This document shows positions 34,438 through 43,426 of a DNA stretch of 64,000 nucleotides, piece after piece (position 1 is the first letter of the stretch; the number at the start of each line of letters is the position of its first letter). This DNA is from Streptomyces bluensis. GTDB lineage: Bacteria; Actinomycetota; Actinomycetes; Streptomycetales; Streptomycetaceae. The notes beneath the pieces are model-generated. The model had not been told where the DNA came from. It ran no database searches and saw only the letters and a list, made by a program, of their open reading frames with translations. The stretch is taken from NCBI RefSeq assembly GCF_014650715.1, contig NZ_BMVM01000008.1:248001-312000 (forward strand), in the 5' to 3' direction. The position numbers and the translations under genes were made by a program.

Positions 34438-34782
34438 ATGTTCAAGCGGACAACGACCCTTGCCGTCGCTACGCTTCTCGCCGGCCTGGGCGTCGCCCCC
34501 GTAGCCGAGGCCGCGCAGACGCATTCACTCGCCGCAAGCAGCGTCACGCTGTACTCAAAGGCGGACGGGCAAGGCAACTCGGTAAGTTACGCCCAGCCCG
34601 GGGATGTGCCGCTCGTGCAGTTCACCGCGAAGTCGGCCAAGAACACCACCAACCGCGAGGTCAGGCTCTGGTCGCAGGTGACGGCGGCGGGCAAATGCGG
34701 CGGCACCTACAGGAGCGTCCCCGCCGACGGCAGGATCAAGAACTTGGATCCCGCGAAGACCGTAAGGTGCATTCAGTTCTGA
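34438..34782 (+). CDS. Small secreted protein, function unknown
   Basis: 114 residues. A clear signal peptide, TTLAVATLLAGLGVAPVAEA, with cleavage after AEA. The mature part has two cysteines (GKCGGTY and TVRCIQF), probably a disulfide, and an alternating-strand pattern (SVTLYSKADGQGNSVSYAQ) reminiscent of the crystallin-like or inhibitor folds. I do not recognise the family. CAGGAGCC upstream supports the ATG. It lies downstream of the duplicated TTGACG boxes. Confidence 0.75.
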   Translation: MFKRTTTLAVATLLAGLGVAPVAEAAQTHSLAASSVTLYSKADGQGNSVSYAQPGDVPLVQFTAKSAKNTTNREVRLWSQVTAAGKCGGTYRSVPADGRIKNLDPAKTVRCIQF

Positions 34783-34866
34783 AGCCCGGCCGTCCCCAAG
34801 CCCGACCGTTCGCAGGGGCAGCCAAGGCTCGCCCGACGGCGCGAGCGGCGGCTGCCTCGAAGCCGC

Positions 34867-35508
34867 CTACGCCACCGCCTGGTCCGCCTTCCTCCCAGGC
34901 GCGTGGTCGGCCTGGTGGCGGCGGGTCAGGTGGGTGAGGGTGACGCCGTTGGGGAAGGCGGTGCGCTCGGCGACGTCGAAGACGGTGGGGTCGAAGGCGC
35001 CGTCGAAGGCCGGGATCCCGGCGCCGGCGACCACGGGGTAGTTCTTGATCACGAGTTCGTCGATCTCGGGCAGGAGGGCGCCCGCGAGCTTGCCGCCGCC
35101 GCAGAGCCAGATACCGAGGCCGGTGTCCTCCTCCCGCTTGAGATCGCGGACGAGGGCGAGCGGGTCGCCCGGGACGACGGTGACGGCTGGATCGATGTCC
35201 GGCTTGAGGGTGCTGGACACCACGTACTGGCGCAGGTGGGCGTACGGACTGGTGATCCCGTGGTCGAGGGCGGGGCGGTAGGCGCCGAGGCCCATGACGA
35301 TGGTGTCGAAGTGCCGGCCCGGCGCGTCGGTGAGGCCGGCGGCGGCGCGGTGGGCGGTCGGGACGGTCTCGGGGTACAGCGCGGTGGTCCAGGCGGTGTA
35401 GGCGGCGCCCTGCTGTTCGTCACCGGCGGGGTAGAAGTCGTACTCGCCGCCGGGCCCGGCGATGCGGCCGTCGAGCGAGACAGCGACGTAGTACACGAGC
35501 TTTCGCAA
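34867..35508 (-). CDS. Dihydrofolate reductase / RibD C-terminal-like family protein
   Basis: 213 residues from a TTG start. The opening RKLVYYVAVSLDGRIAG, the region FDTIVMGLGAYRPALDHG and WLCGGGKLAGALLPEIDEL are typical of the NADPH-binding DHFR-fold branch related to the RibD reductase domain. The family name does not mean folate chemistry, and most such proteins have no known substrate. It is divergent from a TetR gene with a palindrome in between, so it is probably that regulator's target. The TTG at 35506-35508 is the natural start since the protein's first strand begins there. Confidence 0.85.
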   Translation of the reverse strand: MRKLVYYVAVSLDGRIAGPGGEYDFYPAGDEQQGAAYTAWTTALYPETVPTAHRAAAGLTDAPGRHFDTIVMGLGAYRPALDHGITSPYAHLRQYVVSSTLKPDIDPAVTVVPGDPLALVRDLKREEDTGLGIWLCGGGKLAGALLPEIDELVIKNYPVVAGAGIPAFDGAFDPTVFDVAERTAFPNGVTLTHLTRRHQADHAPGRKADQAVA

Positions 35509-35527
35509 GCCTGATCACTCCTCATGA

Positions 35528-35561
35528 AGTACTATGACTGAAGTGGTTTGAACGTAGTACT
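35528..35561. promoter_or_regulatory. TetR operator candidate between the DHFR-like and TetR genes
   Basis: AGTACTA (35528-35534) and TAGTACT (35555-35561) are perfect 7-base inverted arms separated by 20 bases. They lie between divergent starts at 35508 and 35580. Confidence 0.6.
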
Positions 35562-35579
35562 ACAGTTGGAGTGGTGTCA

Positions 35580-36158
35580 ATGGTGAGACGGAACGACCAA
35601 CGGCGCGCTGCCCTCGTAGACGCCGCGATCGAGGTGCTGGCCAGGGAAGGCGCACGGGGCCTGACGTTCCGGGCGGTGGACACCGAGGCCGCCGTACCCG
35701 TCGGCACGGCGTCCAACTACTTCGCCGGCCGCGACGACCTGCTCACCCAGGCCGGCGCCCGTGTCTACGAGCGGCTCCAGCCCGACGAGGCCACGATCGC
35801 CCGCCAGCGGGCGGCAGGCCGTGACCGGGAGACCTACGCGGAGCTGATGCGCGAACTCGTGGGCCGCGTCGCCGCCTTCCGCACCGGCTACCTCGCGCTC
35901 CTCGAACTCCGCCTGGAGGCCACCCGCCGCCCCGAACTGCGCAAGGTGCTCACCGAGCGGGTCCGGGCCGACGTGGACGCCAACATCGCCTACCACGAGG
36001 CCTCGGGCCTCCCTGGCGACGCCATGGCCGTCAAGCTGCTCATCCTGACCCTGAACTGGCTGATCGTCGAGCAGCTCACCCTGCCGGACGTCTTCACGGA
36101 AGCGGAGCGCGAACAGCTGGTGACGGCAGCGGTCGAGCGCATCGTGACGCCGGAGTAG
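35580..36158 (+). CDS. TetR-family transcriptional regulator
   Basis: 192 residues. The HTH is RRAALVDAAIEVLAREGARG, then LTFRAVDTEAAVPVGTASNYFAGRDDLL. The C-terminal domain is helical with FRTGYLALLELRLEATRRPE, a common streptomycete TetR group. The ATG at 35580 is supported by TTGGAG eight bases upstream; a GTG three codons earlier is also in frame. It is divergent from the DHFR-like gene and likely represses it through the AGTACTA palindrome. Such regulator-reductase pairs are widespread but uncharacterised in my memory. Confidence 0.86.
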   Translation: MVRRNDQRRAALVDAAIEVLAREGARGLTFRAVDTEAAVPVGTASNYFAGRDDLLTQAGARVYERLQPDEATIARQRAAGRDRETYAELMRELVGRVAAFRTGYLALLELRLEATRRPELRKVLTERVRADVDANIAYHEASGLPGDAMAVKLLILTLNWLIVEQLTLPDVFTEAEREQLVTAAVERIVTPE

Positions 36159-36197
36159 GCGACTGGGCGGGGCCGTGGGCTGTGTTTTCATGACGAC

Positions 36198-36743
36198 GTG
36201 AATGCGGAGAGCTTCGGGGCCGCTGTGAGGACTCCGGGTCCCTGGGTCCGGCCGAGGACTGGTGGCGATGTCGAGAGGTGCGTGGAGGTCCTCGCGGAGG
36301 TCCACCGAGATGACGGGTACCCGGTGAACTGGCCCGAGCGGCCTGGTGCGTGGTTGTCGCAGGCTTCTTCACTGGGAGCCTGGGTCGCCGAACTCGACGG
36401 CCGTCTCGTCGGCCATGTCAGCTTGTCCCGCAGCGGCGAAGGAGATCTCGCCCCCGGTTTGTGGAGCGAGCGGAGCGGGACGAGCGAGGACCTCACCGCG
36501 GTGGTCAGCCGGCTGTTCGTCGCCCCGCAGGCCCGGGGGCACGGGATCGGCGCGCTGCTGATCGGCCGGGCCGTGGAGGAATCACGTCGTCGTGGCGTGC
36601 ATCCGGTGCTCGACGTCGTGGCGTCCGACACTGCGGCGGCAGCCCTCTACGAGCGGCTGGGCTGGGAATTGATGGCCACGGTCGAGCAACGATGGAGCCC
36701 GTCCCAACTGGTGTCCATCCGCTGTTACACGGCGGCATCGTGA
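36198..36743 (+). CDS. GNAT-family N-acetyltransferase
   Basis: 181 residues. The acetyl-CoA binding motif A is visible as LFVAPQARGHGIGALLIGRA (Q/R-x-x-G-x-G/A), followed by the GNAT-typical DVVASDTAAAALYERLGWEL. The N-terminal half has VRPRTGGDVERCVEVLAEVH. The substrate is unknown. It starts with GTG at 36198, 40 bases after the TetR gene, in the same direction, but the ribosome-binding site is weak, so coupling is uncertain. Confidence 0.85.
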   Translation: MNAESFGAAVRTPGPWVRPRTGGDVERCVEVLAEVHRDDGYPVNWPERPGAWLSQASSLGAWVAELDGRLVGHVSLSRSGEGDLAPGLWSERSGTSEDLTAVVSRLFVAPQARGHGIGALLIGRAVEESRRRGVHPVLDVVASDTAAAALYERLGWELMATVEQRWSPSQLVSIRCYTAAS

Positions 36744-36816
36744 CGCGCCACAGGGAGTGCTGAGCCTCACTTCGCACGGCTCCCTCCCCCGCTTTCTTCA
36801 CCTCTCGTGGAACGTG

Positions 36817-36831
36817 AATTCAAGTTGAATT
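36817..36831. promoter_or_regulatory. Perfect palindrome upstream of the RTX-repeat gene
   Basis: AATTCAAGTTGAATT is a perfect 15-base palindrome around a central G, in an A+T-rich gap about 185 bases before the RTX gene start. It could be an operator; nothing in the window names its regulator. Confidence 0.5.
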
Positions 36832-37014
36832 GTGGCTGACGGGCCCCTGAATTACCGCATCCCCATTCGGTCGATCACCGCTGGTCAGTCGCTATGTGCC
36901 CGCTCCGGCGCAATCACCGCGGCCGATTTCCCGTACGAGAGGCCGGACAACCAAGTGCCCGCTCCTGGGGTCTCACGTGTCGTCACACCACATATCCCCC
37001 ACGGAGGTTATGCA

Positions 37015-37956
37015 ATGCCCTCTCGTCCCTTAGGTCTCGTCGGTCGCCGGATGCCGCGGATTACGTCGGCGCTGACCCTGACCCTCGGTGCGGGGCTGGT
37101 CGCTCCGGTGCTGCTGGCCGGTACCGCCGGTGCCGCGGTGGCGTCGGCCACCGCCGAAGTCGACGGCAAGTCGGTCGCCTACACGGCCGCCTCCGGCCAG
37201 GCCAACGAGGTGACCGTCACCGCGTCGAAGAGCAGCGGCCTGGAGACCATCACCTACGTCATCGACGACGTCGTCCCGATCACCGCTGGCAGCGGCTGCG
37301 CCTACCCCAGCAGCGCGGACCACACGAAGGTCTCCTGCGAGGTCACCACCCTGGAGAGCCAGGACCCGTACGCCACCCTGCGCATGGCTCTCGGGGACGG
37401 CGACGACACCGTCACCTACACCAACAGCACCGACCAGGCCTACTACTTCGCCGCGATCGACCTGGGCGCCGGCAAGGACACCCTGACGGAAGCCAGCGGC
37501 GTCCAGGGCAACGATGTCAACGGCGGCGACGGCGACGACACCCTCACGGTGGGCGCGGTCACGGTGGTGCGCGGACAAGGCGGCAACGACACCATCGACG
37601 CGGGCGAGGGAACCATCGCGCAGGGCGGCGACGGCAACGACACGATCCACTCGGGCGGTGACGAGAGCGCCGTCGACGGCGGCGCGGGCGACGACGTGAT
37701 CCGCGGCGGCGCGGGCAGGCAGAACCTGTCCGGCGGCGACGGCGCCGACGAGATCTACGGCGAGGACGGCAACGACTTCCTGTACGGCGGCAAGGGCGAC
37801 GACTTCCTGTACGGCGGCCCCGGCAACGACATCCTCTACGGCAACAGCGGCAACGACACGATCTACGGAAACAGCGGCGACGACGAGCTGTACGGCGGCC
37901 CCGGCACGGACACGCTCTCCGGCGGGCCCGGCACGAACATCGTCCGCCAGGACTGA
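37015..37956 (+). CDS. Secreted calcium-binding RTX-repeat protein
   Basis: 313 residues. The signal peptide LTLTLGAGLVAPVLLAGTAG is followed by a mixed beta domain with a Cys pair (GSGCAYPS and VSCEV). From about residue 165 nonapeptide RTX repeats run to the end: GGDGNDTIH, GGAGDDVIR, GGKGDDFLY, GGPGNDILY and GNSGDDELY, each able to chelate calcium in a beta-roll. RTX repeats are usual in secreted toxins and enzymes of Gram-negatives, but here no catalytic domain is seen. CACGGAGG upstream of the ATG at 37015 decides the start. A terminator follows directly. Confidence 0.9.
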   Translation: MPSRPLGLVGRRMPRITSALTLTLGAGLVAPVLLAGTAGAAVASATAEVDGKSVAYTAASGQANEVTVTASKSSGLETITYVIDDVVPITAGSGCAYPSSADHTKVSCEVTTLESQDPYATLRMALGDGDDTVTYTNSTDQAYYFAAIDLGAGKDTLTEASGVQGNDVNGGDGDDTLTVGAVTVVRGQGGNDTIDAGEGTIAQGGDGNDTIHSGGDESAVDGGAGDDVIRGGAGRQNLSGGDGADEIYGEDGNDFLYGGKGDDFLYGGPGNDILYGNSGNDTIYGNSGDDELYGGPGTDTLSGGPGTNIVRQD

Positions 37957-37995
37957 CCTGATGTCGCTTCCCCGGGCCGGGGAAGCGACGTCAGG
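37957..37995 (+). terminator. Terminator after the RTX-repeat gene
   Basis: CCTGATGTCGCTTCCCC and GGGGAAGCGACGTCAGG pair over 17 bases with one G-U pair, starting at the first base after the stop codon. Confidence 0.8.
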
Positions 37996-38018
37996 GAACC
38001 GCCCGTAGAACCGCCTGT

Positions 38019-41000
38019 TCAGCCAGGCGGTATCCCGATTCCGGTCCGGAGGGCGAGCATGTCGCTTCCTCGGACCAGCGCGTGATCGAGCAGGTCGGCG
38101 CCGTGTTCACTCCATGAGCGCGGCGCCGTCGGCGACGGCCCTTCACGGTGCCCCTGCCGTTCAGGGCGGCCCTGCGCCCGCGATGCCCCCGAAGCCGTAG
38201 CAGCCGCGCCCGGGCCCGCGGTCGTACCCGCAGCGGCGCCCGCGGCCGCACCCGTAGTCGCACCCGCCCTCGCACCCCGGGTCGCGCCCGGGGCCGCGCC
38301 CGCAATCGACTTCGCGCTCACAGACCGTCCCGCAGCCCGGATCCGGGCGATCAGGGCCGGGAGGAACAGCGAACTCAGCGTCGCCGCCGTTGCCGCGGAG
38401 AGTGCGATGGACCAGCCCACCGGGCCCAGCGGCGTACAGCCGAAGAACTGGCTGAGGACGGGGGTCTGGACGACGGCCGCCAGGGCCGCGAGCGAGCCGA
38501 GGGAGGAGACGACGATCGCCCTGCTCGTGCCGCCGGCCAGCAGGGTCTGGCCGAGCTGGGCGCCGACGAGCGCGACCAGGGCGACGGTACGGGCGCGCAC
38601 GGGGCGGCCGGTGAGCCGGGCGGGCAGCCAGGCCGCCGTGGCGCCGAAGGTGGTGGCCACCGCGCGGACGACGGTCTCCTCGGTGAGGGCCGCGCCGAGC
38701 GAGGCCTCCGGCCCTTCGTGGAGCATGCGTTCGGCGGCCTCGGGGTGGGGTGGGCGCAGGGCGACGGCGATGGCGGGGGCGAGGTCGGTGAAGAGGTTGA
38801 CCAGGAGGAGTTGACGGGCCGTCAGCGGGGAGGTTCCGGTGGCGAGAGCGCCGAGGAGGGTGAAGGCGATCTCGCCGAAGTTGCCGCCGACGAGGATCGC
38901 CAGGGCCTGCCGTACGGAGGCCCACATGGCGCGGCCCTCGACCAGGGCGGACAGCACGGTCTCCAGGCGGTCGTCCGTCACGACGAGGTCGGCGGCGGCG
39001 CGTGCGGCCGGTGTGGCGCGTGTGCCGAACGCGATGCCGACGTCCGCGAGGCGGATGGCGGGTGCGTCGTTGGCGCCGTCGCCGGTCATCGCGACGGTAC
39101 GGCCCAGGCGTTGGAAGGCCTGCACGACGTGGACCTTGTGGACGGGGGTGCCGCGGGCGACGACACCGATCTCCGGCAGCAGGGCGTCGAGGGCGTGCTC
39201 GTCCAGTTCGTCGAGTTCGGCGCCGGTCACCACCCGCCTGCCGTCCAGGACGCCGAGTTCGCGGGCCATGGACTCGGCGGTGCCCGGATGGTCTCCGGTG
39301 ATCATCACGATGTGCACCCCGGCGTCGACGAGCCTGCGCACCGCGTCGGCCGCGGTGGGGCGTACCCGGTCGGCGAACGCGAGGAAGCCGAGGAAGCCGA
39401 GACCGGTCACCTCGTCGTCGGTGAGCCTGCCGTCGGTGGTCTCGCGGCGTTCGGCGACGGCGAGCACGCGGTGGCCCTCCGCCGCCAGTCTCTCGCCCGT
39501 CGCGAGGATGGCCTGGCGGCCCTCGTCGTCCAGGGGCCGGCCCCCGCGGGTGGCACAGCGGACGACGACCTCCTCGGGTGCTCCCTTCACCGAGAGGATC
39601 AGGTTCTCGCCGCTGCGGCCGCGCGTCGCGTGGAAGCCCCGGCTCGGCTCGAACGGCAGGCTGGAGGTGCGCCGCCAGCCCGGCGCGGCCGCCGTCCGCG
39701 TCACCCCCGCCTCCCTGGCGCCCTCGGTGACCGCGCCGTCCGTGGCGTGCTCGAACAACCCCCTGTCACCGTGGGGGCGGGGTGTCGCCCGCAGGGCCGC
39801 GCCGAGGACGGCGCGCTGTTCGTCCCCGAGCGAGCCGAGGGGCCGGCTGTCGCCGTCGGACGCGACGGCGACCAGGGAGATCCGCCCGTGTGTGAGGGTG
39901 CCGGTCTTGTCGAAGCACAGCACGTCGGTGCGCCCTGCCGCCTCGATGGTCCGGGGGTCGCGGACCAGGGCGCCCCGGGCCGAAAGCCTTCTGGCGGAGG
40001 CGAGTTGGGCCGCCGAGACGAGGAACGGCAGCCCTTCGGGCACGCTGGCCACGGCCAGCCCCACGCCGGCCCCGACGGTGTCCCGGGTGGGCCGCCCGCG
40101 CAGCATGCCCGCCGCCATCACCGCCGCCGCGGAGCCGAGGGCCACCGGCAGGGTCGTACGGGTGATCCGGGCCAGCCTGCGCTCCACCCCGACGCTGGGT
40201 GCGGCGCCCCGTCCGGCCATGGCCGCCCGGCCCGCCTCGCTGGCCGAGCCCACCGCGACGACGACCGCCCGGCCGGTGCCGGCCGCCACGGTCGTGCCCT
40301 CGTACACCATCGACGTGCGGTCCGCGAGGTCCGACGCCAGCACGGGCGCGACGCCCTTGGCCACCGGCAGCGACTCACCCGTCAGTGCCGACTCGTCGGC
40401 CTCCAGGTGGTGGACCTCCAGCAGACGGCAGTCGGCCGGCACCACGTCGCCGGCGCTCAGGTTCACCACGTCGCCCACGGCCAGGTCCTCGGCGGAGGCG
40501 ATGGTCTCCCGCCCGTTGCGTACCACCCTGGCCGTCACGGCGGCCTCGCGCCGCAGCCGGGCCACCGCCCGGTCGGTCCGGTACCGCTGGAAGCCGCCGA
40601 TGAGACCGGACAGCGCGGTGACCGCGACGATGATCACGGAGTCGAGGACGGCGCCCACGGTCGCCGACATGGCCGCCCCGACGCCGAGGACGGGCGTGAG
40701 CGGGTTGACCATCTCGGTCATGTACGCCCGGCCGAGCGAGGACACCGGAGCCTTCTCGCCGGGGGCGGTGGCCCGCTCCCGTACCTCCTCGGCCGTGAGC
40801 CCCTCGTCGCGGCCGCCGGCCCGCGCGAGCACCGTGTCCGGGTCCATCGCGTGCCAGGGGTGGTGCGAGGCGGGCAGGGGCAGCGGGCGCCGGAGCAGCC
40901 ATACGGCCGACCAGGCGCCGACGGCGGTCCCCAGGCCGGCCGCCGCGTTGTACGAGGACACGCTGCGGGCCGCCGGGCGTCCTCCGCGCCCGGCCAGCGC

Positions 41001-42713
41001 GGCCGTCGCGCCGATGACGGCGGACGCCTCGGCGAGCCGTACGCCGCGCTGTGCGGCCTCCCGCGCGGTGCGGCAGGCCTCCACGATCACGACGGCGGCC
41101 GCCGGATCGGAGCCCGCGTACAGGTCCGCGCCCCAGGGAGGGACTCCTCGCGGGTCCGCGAGGCCCACGCTCACGTCGGCGACCCTGAGCGCGGACCGGT
41201 TCCGCGAGATCACCAGCACGCCCTCACCGTCGCGTTGGAGGCGCCGTACCGAGTGGGCCAGCCGTGTGCCTCCGTCCGCCACGGCGTCGGCCTGACGGAC
41301 GGCCACGTCGGAGGTGTGCGCGCCCGCCGCCACGACGGTGAGGCCGGCCGCGTGGGCGGCGGGGACGAAGGCGCTCGCGGTGTCGTGCATCTCGGGCAGG
41401 ACGCTGATCACGGCCATCAGGCGCCGCTCGTGCGCCAGGCCCAGCACGAGGTGTGCGCCGTCGCGCCGCAGCCGCTCCCGGGCCCGCGCCCCGGTGCGTC
41501 CGTGCAGGGTCAGCCGTTCGACGGGTCCCAGTTCCCACGTGCCGTCGCGCCGCGGGCGCTCGGGTTCGGAGCCGTCGAAGAGGCGGTGGGCCGTCGCGGC
41601 GAGTTCGCCCGCCGGGGCATCGGCGTCGAGGGCGACCAGATCGGCCAGCAGATGGGATCCGGTGGCCAGGGCGTCGGTGTCGAGGAGCACGGTGCCGATC
41701 CGGTCCAGCCTGCGCAGGGCCTCGGGGTCGGCCACGAGGACGCCCCTGTGGGCCAGGCCCCGGCCGAGGACGCAGGCGAAGCCCTCGCGGGCGAGGAGCG
41801 GCGCCTTGGGGACGGCCGCCAGCGCCGCCGGGGCAGCGCGTGCGGGGCGCCGGGTGACCAGGAGCGATCCGGCGAAGGACGCCGCCGCCACGGCGGGCGC
41901 CCGGTCGGCGTAGCGCTCGACGGGCCCGGACTTCAGGGGGGACTCGCGGGGCGGCGCCTGGCGGCCCCCGCCCCGGGCCCCGGCCCGCTGCGCGTCGCCC
42001 GTGAGGCGGGGCATCGCCGCGGCCCAGGCGGCGCTCTCCGCGTTCGCCTCCGCCACGCGCAGCGCATGGCGGACGGTGTCCACCGCGCTGCCGACGACAC
42101 CGCCGGTGCCCGCGTGACCCAGCGCCGTCAGCACGGCCAGGAGCACCCTGGCGTTCCCGGTACCGATCGCCCGCTCCACCAGACGCCGCAGCCGGGGCTG
42201 GCTGTCCACGATCGGGACGATGGCCGCGAGTGCGGGAGGGAGGGGGGCGCGACGGGTCAGGCCGACCGCGGTGGCCACGGGAACCGCCGCCACATGCACG
42301 GCCATGGACCAGACCGCGCGCCGGATCGCCGTGCCGGAGAGCGGATGCTCGGGCAGCGGCGCCTCGACCCCGTGCTCCCTCTCCACCGCCTCGGCCACAT
42401 CGGCCAGCGCCGCCATGATCTCCTCGGCGGGCGGGGCCTCGGTGGCCACGACGACGTGCCCGAGCACGGCGTTCGCCACGGCCCAGTCCACGCCGGGCAG
42501 GGCGGCGAGCCGCCGCTCGACCTCGTCGGCCAGCCGTGCCGCGGCGGACTCGGGCAGGTGCCCCTCGCGCAGCCCCCGCACGGCGACGTGCGCGCGCCGG
42601 TCGACGCGCCGGACACGCGCTGCGGGCCGGTCCTGCTCCGCACCCGCCGCGGAGGACATGACGGCCCGCAGTTGTCCCAGCCCTGGTATCGCCGGTATCG
42701 CCACAGCGCTCAC
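38019..42713 (-). CDS. Giant cation-transporting P-type ATPase (CtpI/CtpH-like)
   Basis: About 1,564 residues, much longer than a usual P-type ATPase and close to mycobacterial CtpI/CtpH. The N-terminal 600 residues hold an HMA-like domain without its CxxC pair and a degenerate ATPase-like section. The second half is a full pump: TGES in ALTGESLPVAKG, phosphorylation motif CFDKTGTLT, MITGDHPGTAESMA and hinge GDGANDAPAI. VPEG in ASVPEGLPFL is the TM4 motif expected for P2-type or related pumps. The C-terminal tail is Ala/Gly/Thr/Arg low complexity. The GTG at 42711-42713 has GGAAGACGG upstream; another GTG lies 13 codons earlier at 42752. It is divergent from a small membrane-protein gene. The ion is not predictable. 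Confidence 0.85.
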   Translation of the reverse strand: MSAVAIPAIPGLGQLRAVMSSAAGAEQDRPAARVRRVDRRAHVAVRGLREGHLPESAAARLADEVERRLAALPGVDWAVANAVLGHVVVATEAPPAEEIMAALADVAEAVEREHGVEAPLPEHPLSGTAIRRAVWSMAVHVAAVPVATAVGLTRRAPLPPALAAIVPIVDSQPRLRRLVERAIGTGNARVLLAVLTALGHAGTGGVVGSAVDTVRHALRVAEANAESAAWAAAMPRLTGDAQRAGARGGGRQAPPRESPLKSGPVERYADRAPAVAAASFAGSLLVTRRPARAAPAALAAVPKAPLLAREGFACVLGRGLAHRGVLVADPEALRRLDRIGTVLLDTDALATGSHLLADLVALDADAPAGELAATAHRLFDGSEPERPRRDGTWELGPVERLTLHGRTGARARERLRRDGAHLVLGLAHERRLMAVISVLPEMHDTASAFVPAAHAAGLTVVAAGAHTSDVAVRQADAVADGGTRLAHSVRRLQRDGEGVLVISRNRSALRVADVSVGLADPRGVPPWGADLYAGSDPAAAVVIVEACRTAREAAQRGVRLAEASAVIGATAALAGRGGRPAARSVSSYNAAAGLGTAVGAWSAVWLLRRPLPLPASHHPWHAMDPDTVLARAGGRDEGLTAEEVRERATAPGEKAPVSSLGRAYMTEMVNPLTPVLGVGAAMSATVGAVLDSVIIVAVTALSGLIGGFQRYRTDRAVARLRREAAVTARVVRNGRETIASAEDLAVGDVVNLSAGDVVPADCRLLEVHHLEADESALTGESLPVAKGVAPVLASDLADRTSMVYEGTTVAAGTGRAVVVAVGSASEAGRAAMAGRGAAPSVGVERRLARITRTTLPVALGSAAAVMAAGMLRGRPTRDTVGAGVGLAVASVPEGLPFLVSAAQLASARRLSARGALVRDPRTIEAAGRTDVLCFDKTGTLTHGRISLVAVASDGDSRPLGSLGDEQRAVLGAALRATPRPHGDRGLFEHATDGAVTEGAREAGVTRTAAAPGWRRTSSLPFEPSRGFHATRGRSGENLILSVKGAPEEVVVRCATRGGRPLDDEGRQAILATGERLAAEGHRVLAVAERRETTDGRLTDDEVTGLGFLGFLAFADRVRPTAADAVRRLVDAGVHIVMITGDHPGTAESMARELGVLDGRRVVTGAELDELDEHALDALLPEIGVVARGTPVHKVHVVQAFQRLGRTVAMTGDGANDAPAIRLADVGIAFGTRATPAARAAADLVVTDDRLETVLSALVEGRAMWASVRQALAILVGGNFGEIAFTLLGALATGTSPLTARQLLLVNLFTDLAPAIAVALRPPHPEAAERMLHEGPEASLGAALTEETVVRAVATTFGATAAWLPARLTGRPVRARTVALVALVGAQLGQTLLAGGTSRAIVVSSLGSLAALAAVVQTPVLSQFFGCTPLGPVGWSIALSAATAATLSSLFLPALIARIRAAGRSVSAKSIAGAAPGATRGARAGATTGAAAGAAAGTTAGPGAAATASGASRAQGRPERQGHREGPSPTAPRSWSEHGADLLDHALVRGSDMLALRTGIGIPPG

Positions 42714-42914
42714 CCGTCTTCCGTCTACGGCTCCGGGTGCACGGGTAGCCACAGATCCACGCCCGAACCAGGCAAATCACACAAAAGGGGGAAAACGCGC
42801 CGGAGACGCGCGAGAATTGAAGGGGTCCAGTACATCCACTACACCGACTCGGAGGCGTTCCGGCTCGGAGGCGATCCGACGCGGAGACGTTCCGGCTCGG
42901 AGAGGAGGACAGGG

Positions 42915-43313
42915 ATGCCCAGGACAGCGGAGAGCACACGCGAGGACAGAGCGGTCGAGCCGCGGGCGGAGACGCACGCGCACGAGGGTGCGGGTCTGCA
43001 CCTGCACACACGTACGCTGCACCCGCCGGTGCCGATTCCCTACCTCACCAGGGACGACGTGCGTATCACCGCGCAGTCGGCGACGTCGCGACTGCCGGGC
43101 AGGGCGTCGGGCAAGGACCTCGTGTTCTACGGAGGCCTCGGCGCGCTGACCGTGGCGGGCGCCCTGGAGTGGCCGGTCGCCCTCGCCGTCGGCGGAGCGA
43201 CGTGGCTCGTGCGCAGCAGAAAAGGAAAGGGGCCGCAGGAAGAGGAAGCTGAGGCACGGGCGGAGAAGAGCGCCACCAGGGAGCGCGGCTCGACCAAGAA
43301 GAGCGTTGCCTGA
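42915..43313 (+). CDS. Small membrane-associated hypothetical protein
   Basis: 132 residues. The polar N-terminus has several His (THAHEGAGLHLHTRTLHP), then IPYLTRDDVRITAQSATSRL, a hydrophobic region DLVFYGGLGALTVAGALEWPVALAVGGATWLV in two blocks (about 75-105), and a charged Glu/Lys-rich tail. I recall similar proteins beside cation ATPase genes in streptomycetes, but no function. The His cluster could bind metal ions; inference. The ATG at 42915 has AGAGGAGGACAGGG upstream, a good ribosome-binding site. Confidence 0.7.
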   Translation: MPRTAESTREDRAVEPRAETHAHEGAGLHLHTRTLHPPVPIPYLTRDDVRITAQSATSRLPGRASGKDLVFYGGLGALTVAGALEWPVALAVGGATWLVRSRKGKGPQEEEAEARAEKSATRERGSTKKSVA

Positions 43314-43426
43314 CAGGGCCTTCCCCCCACTGGCGCACGGCGGCGGGAACGCTGCCGGGCGCCTTTTCTGCGCGGCCTCCGCACCGGTACGGCACGCGGG
43401 GTCATCGGAGGGTACGCGCACGCCCC

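Noticed and set aside
38148..43313. A 1,721-codon plus-strand frame over the P-type ATPase gene
   Set aside because: Shadow of the ATPase gene; only its last part, from the ATG at 42915 with a good ribosome-binding site, is a real gene.
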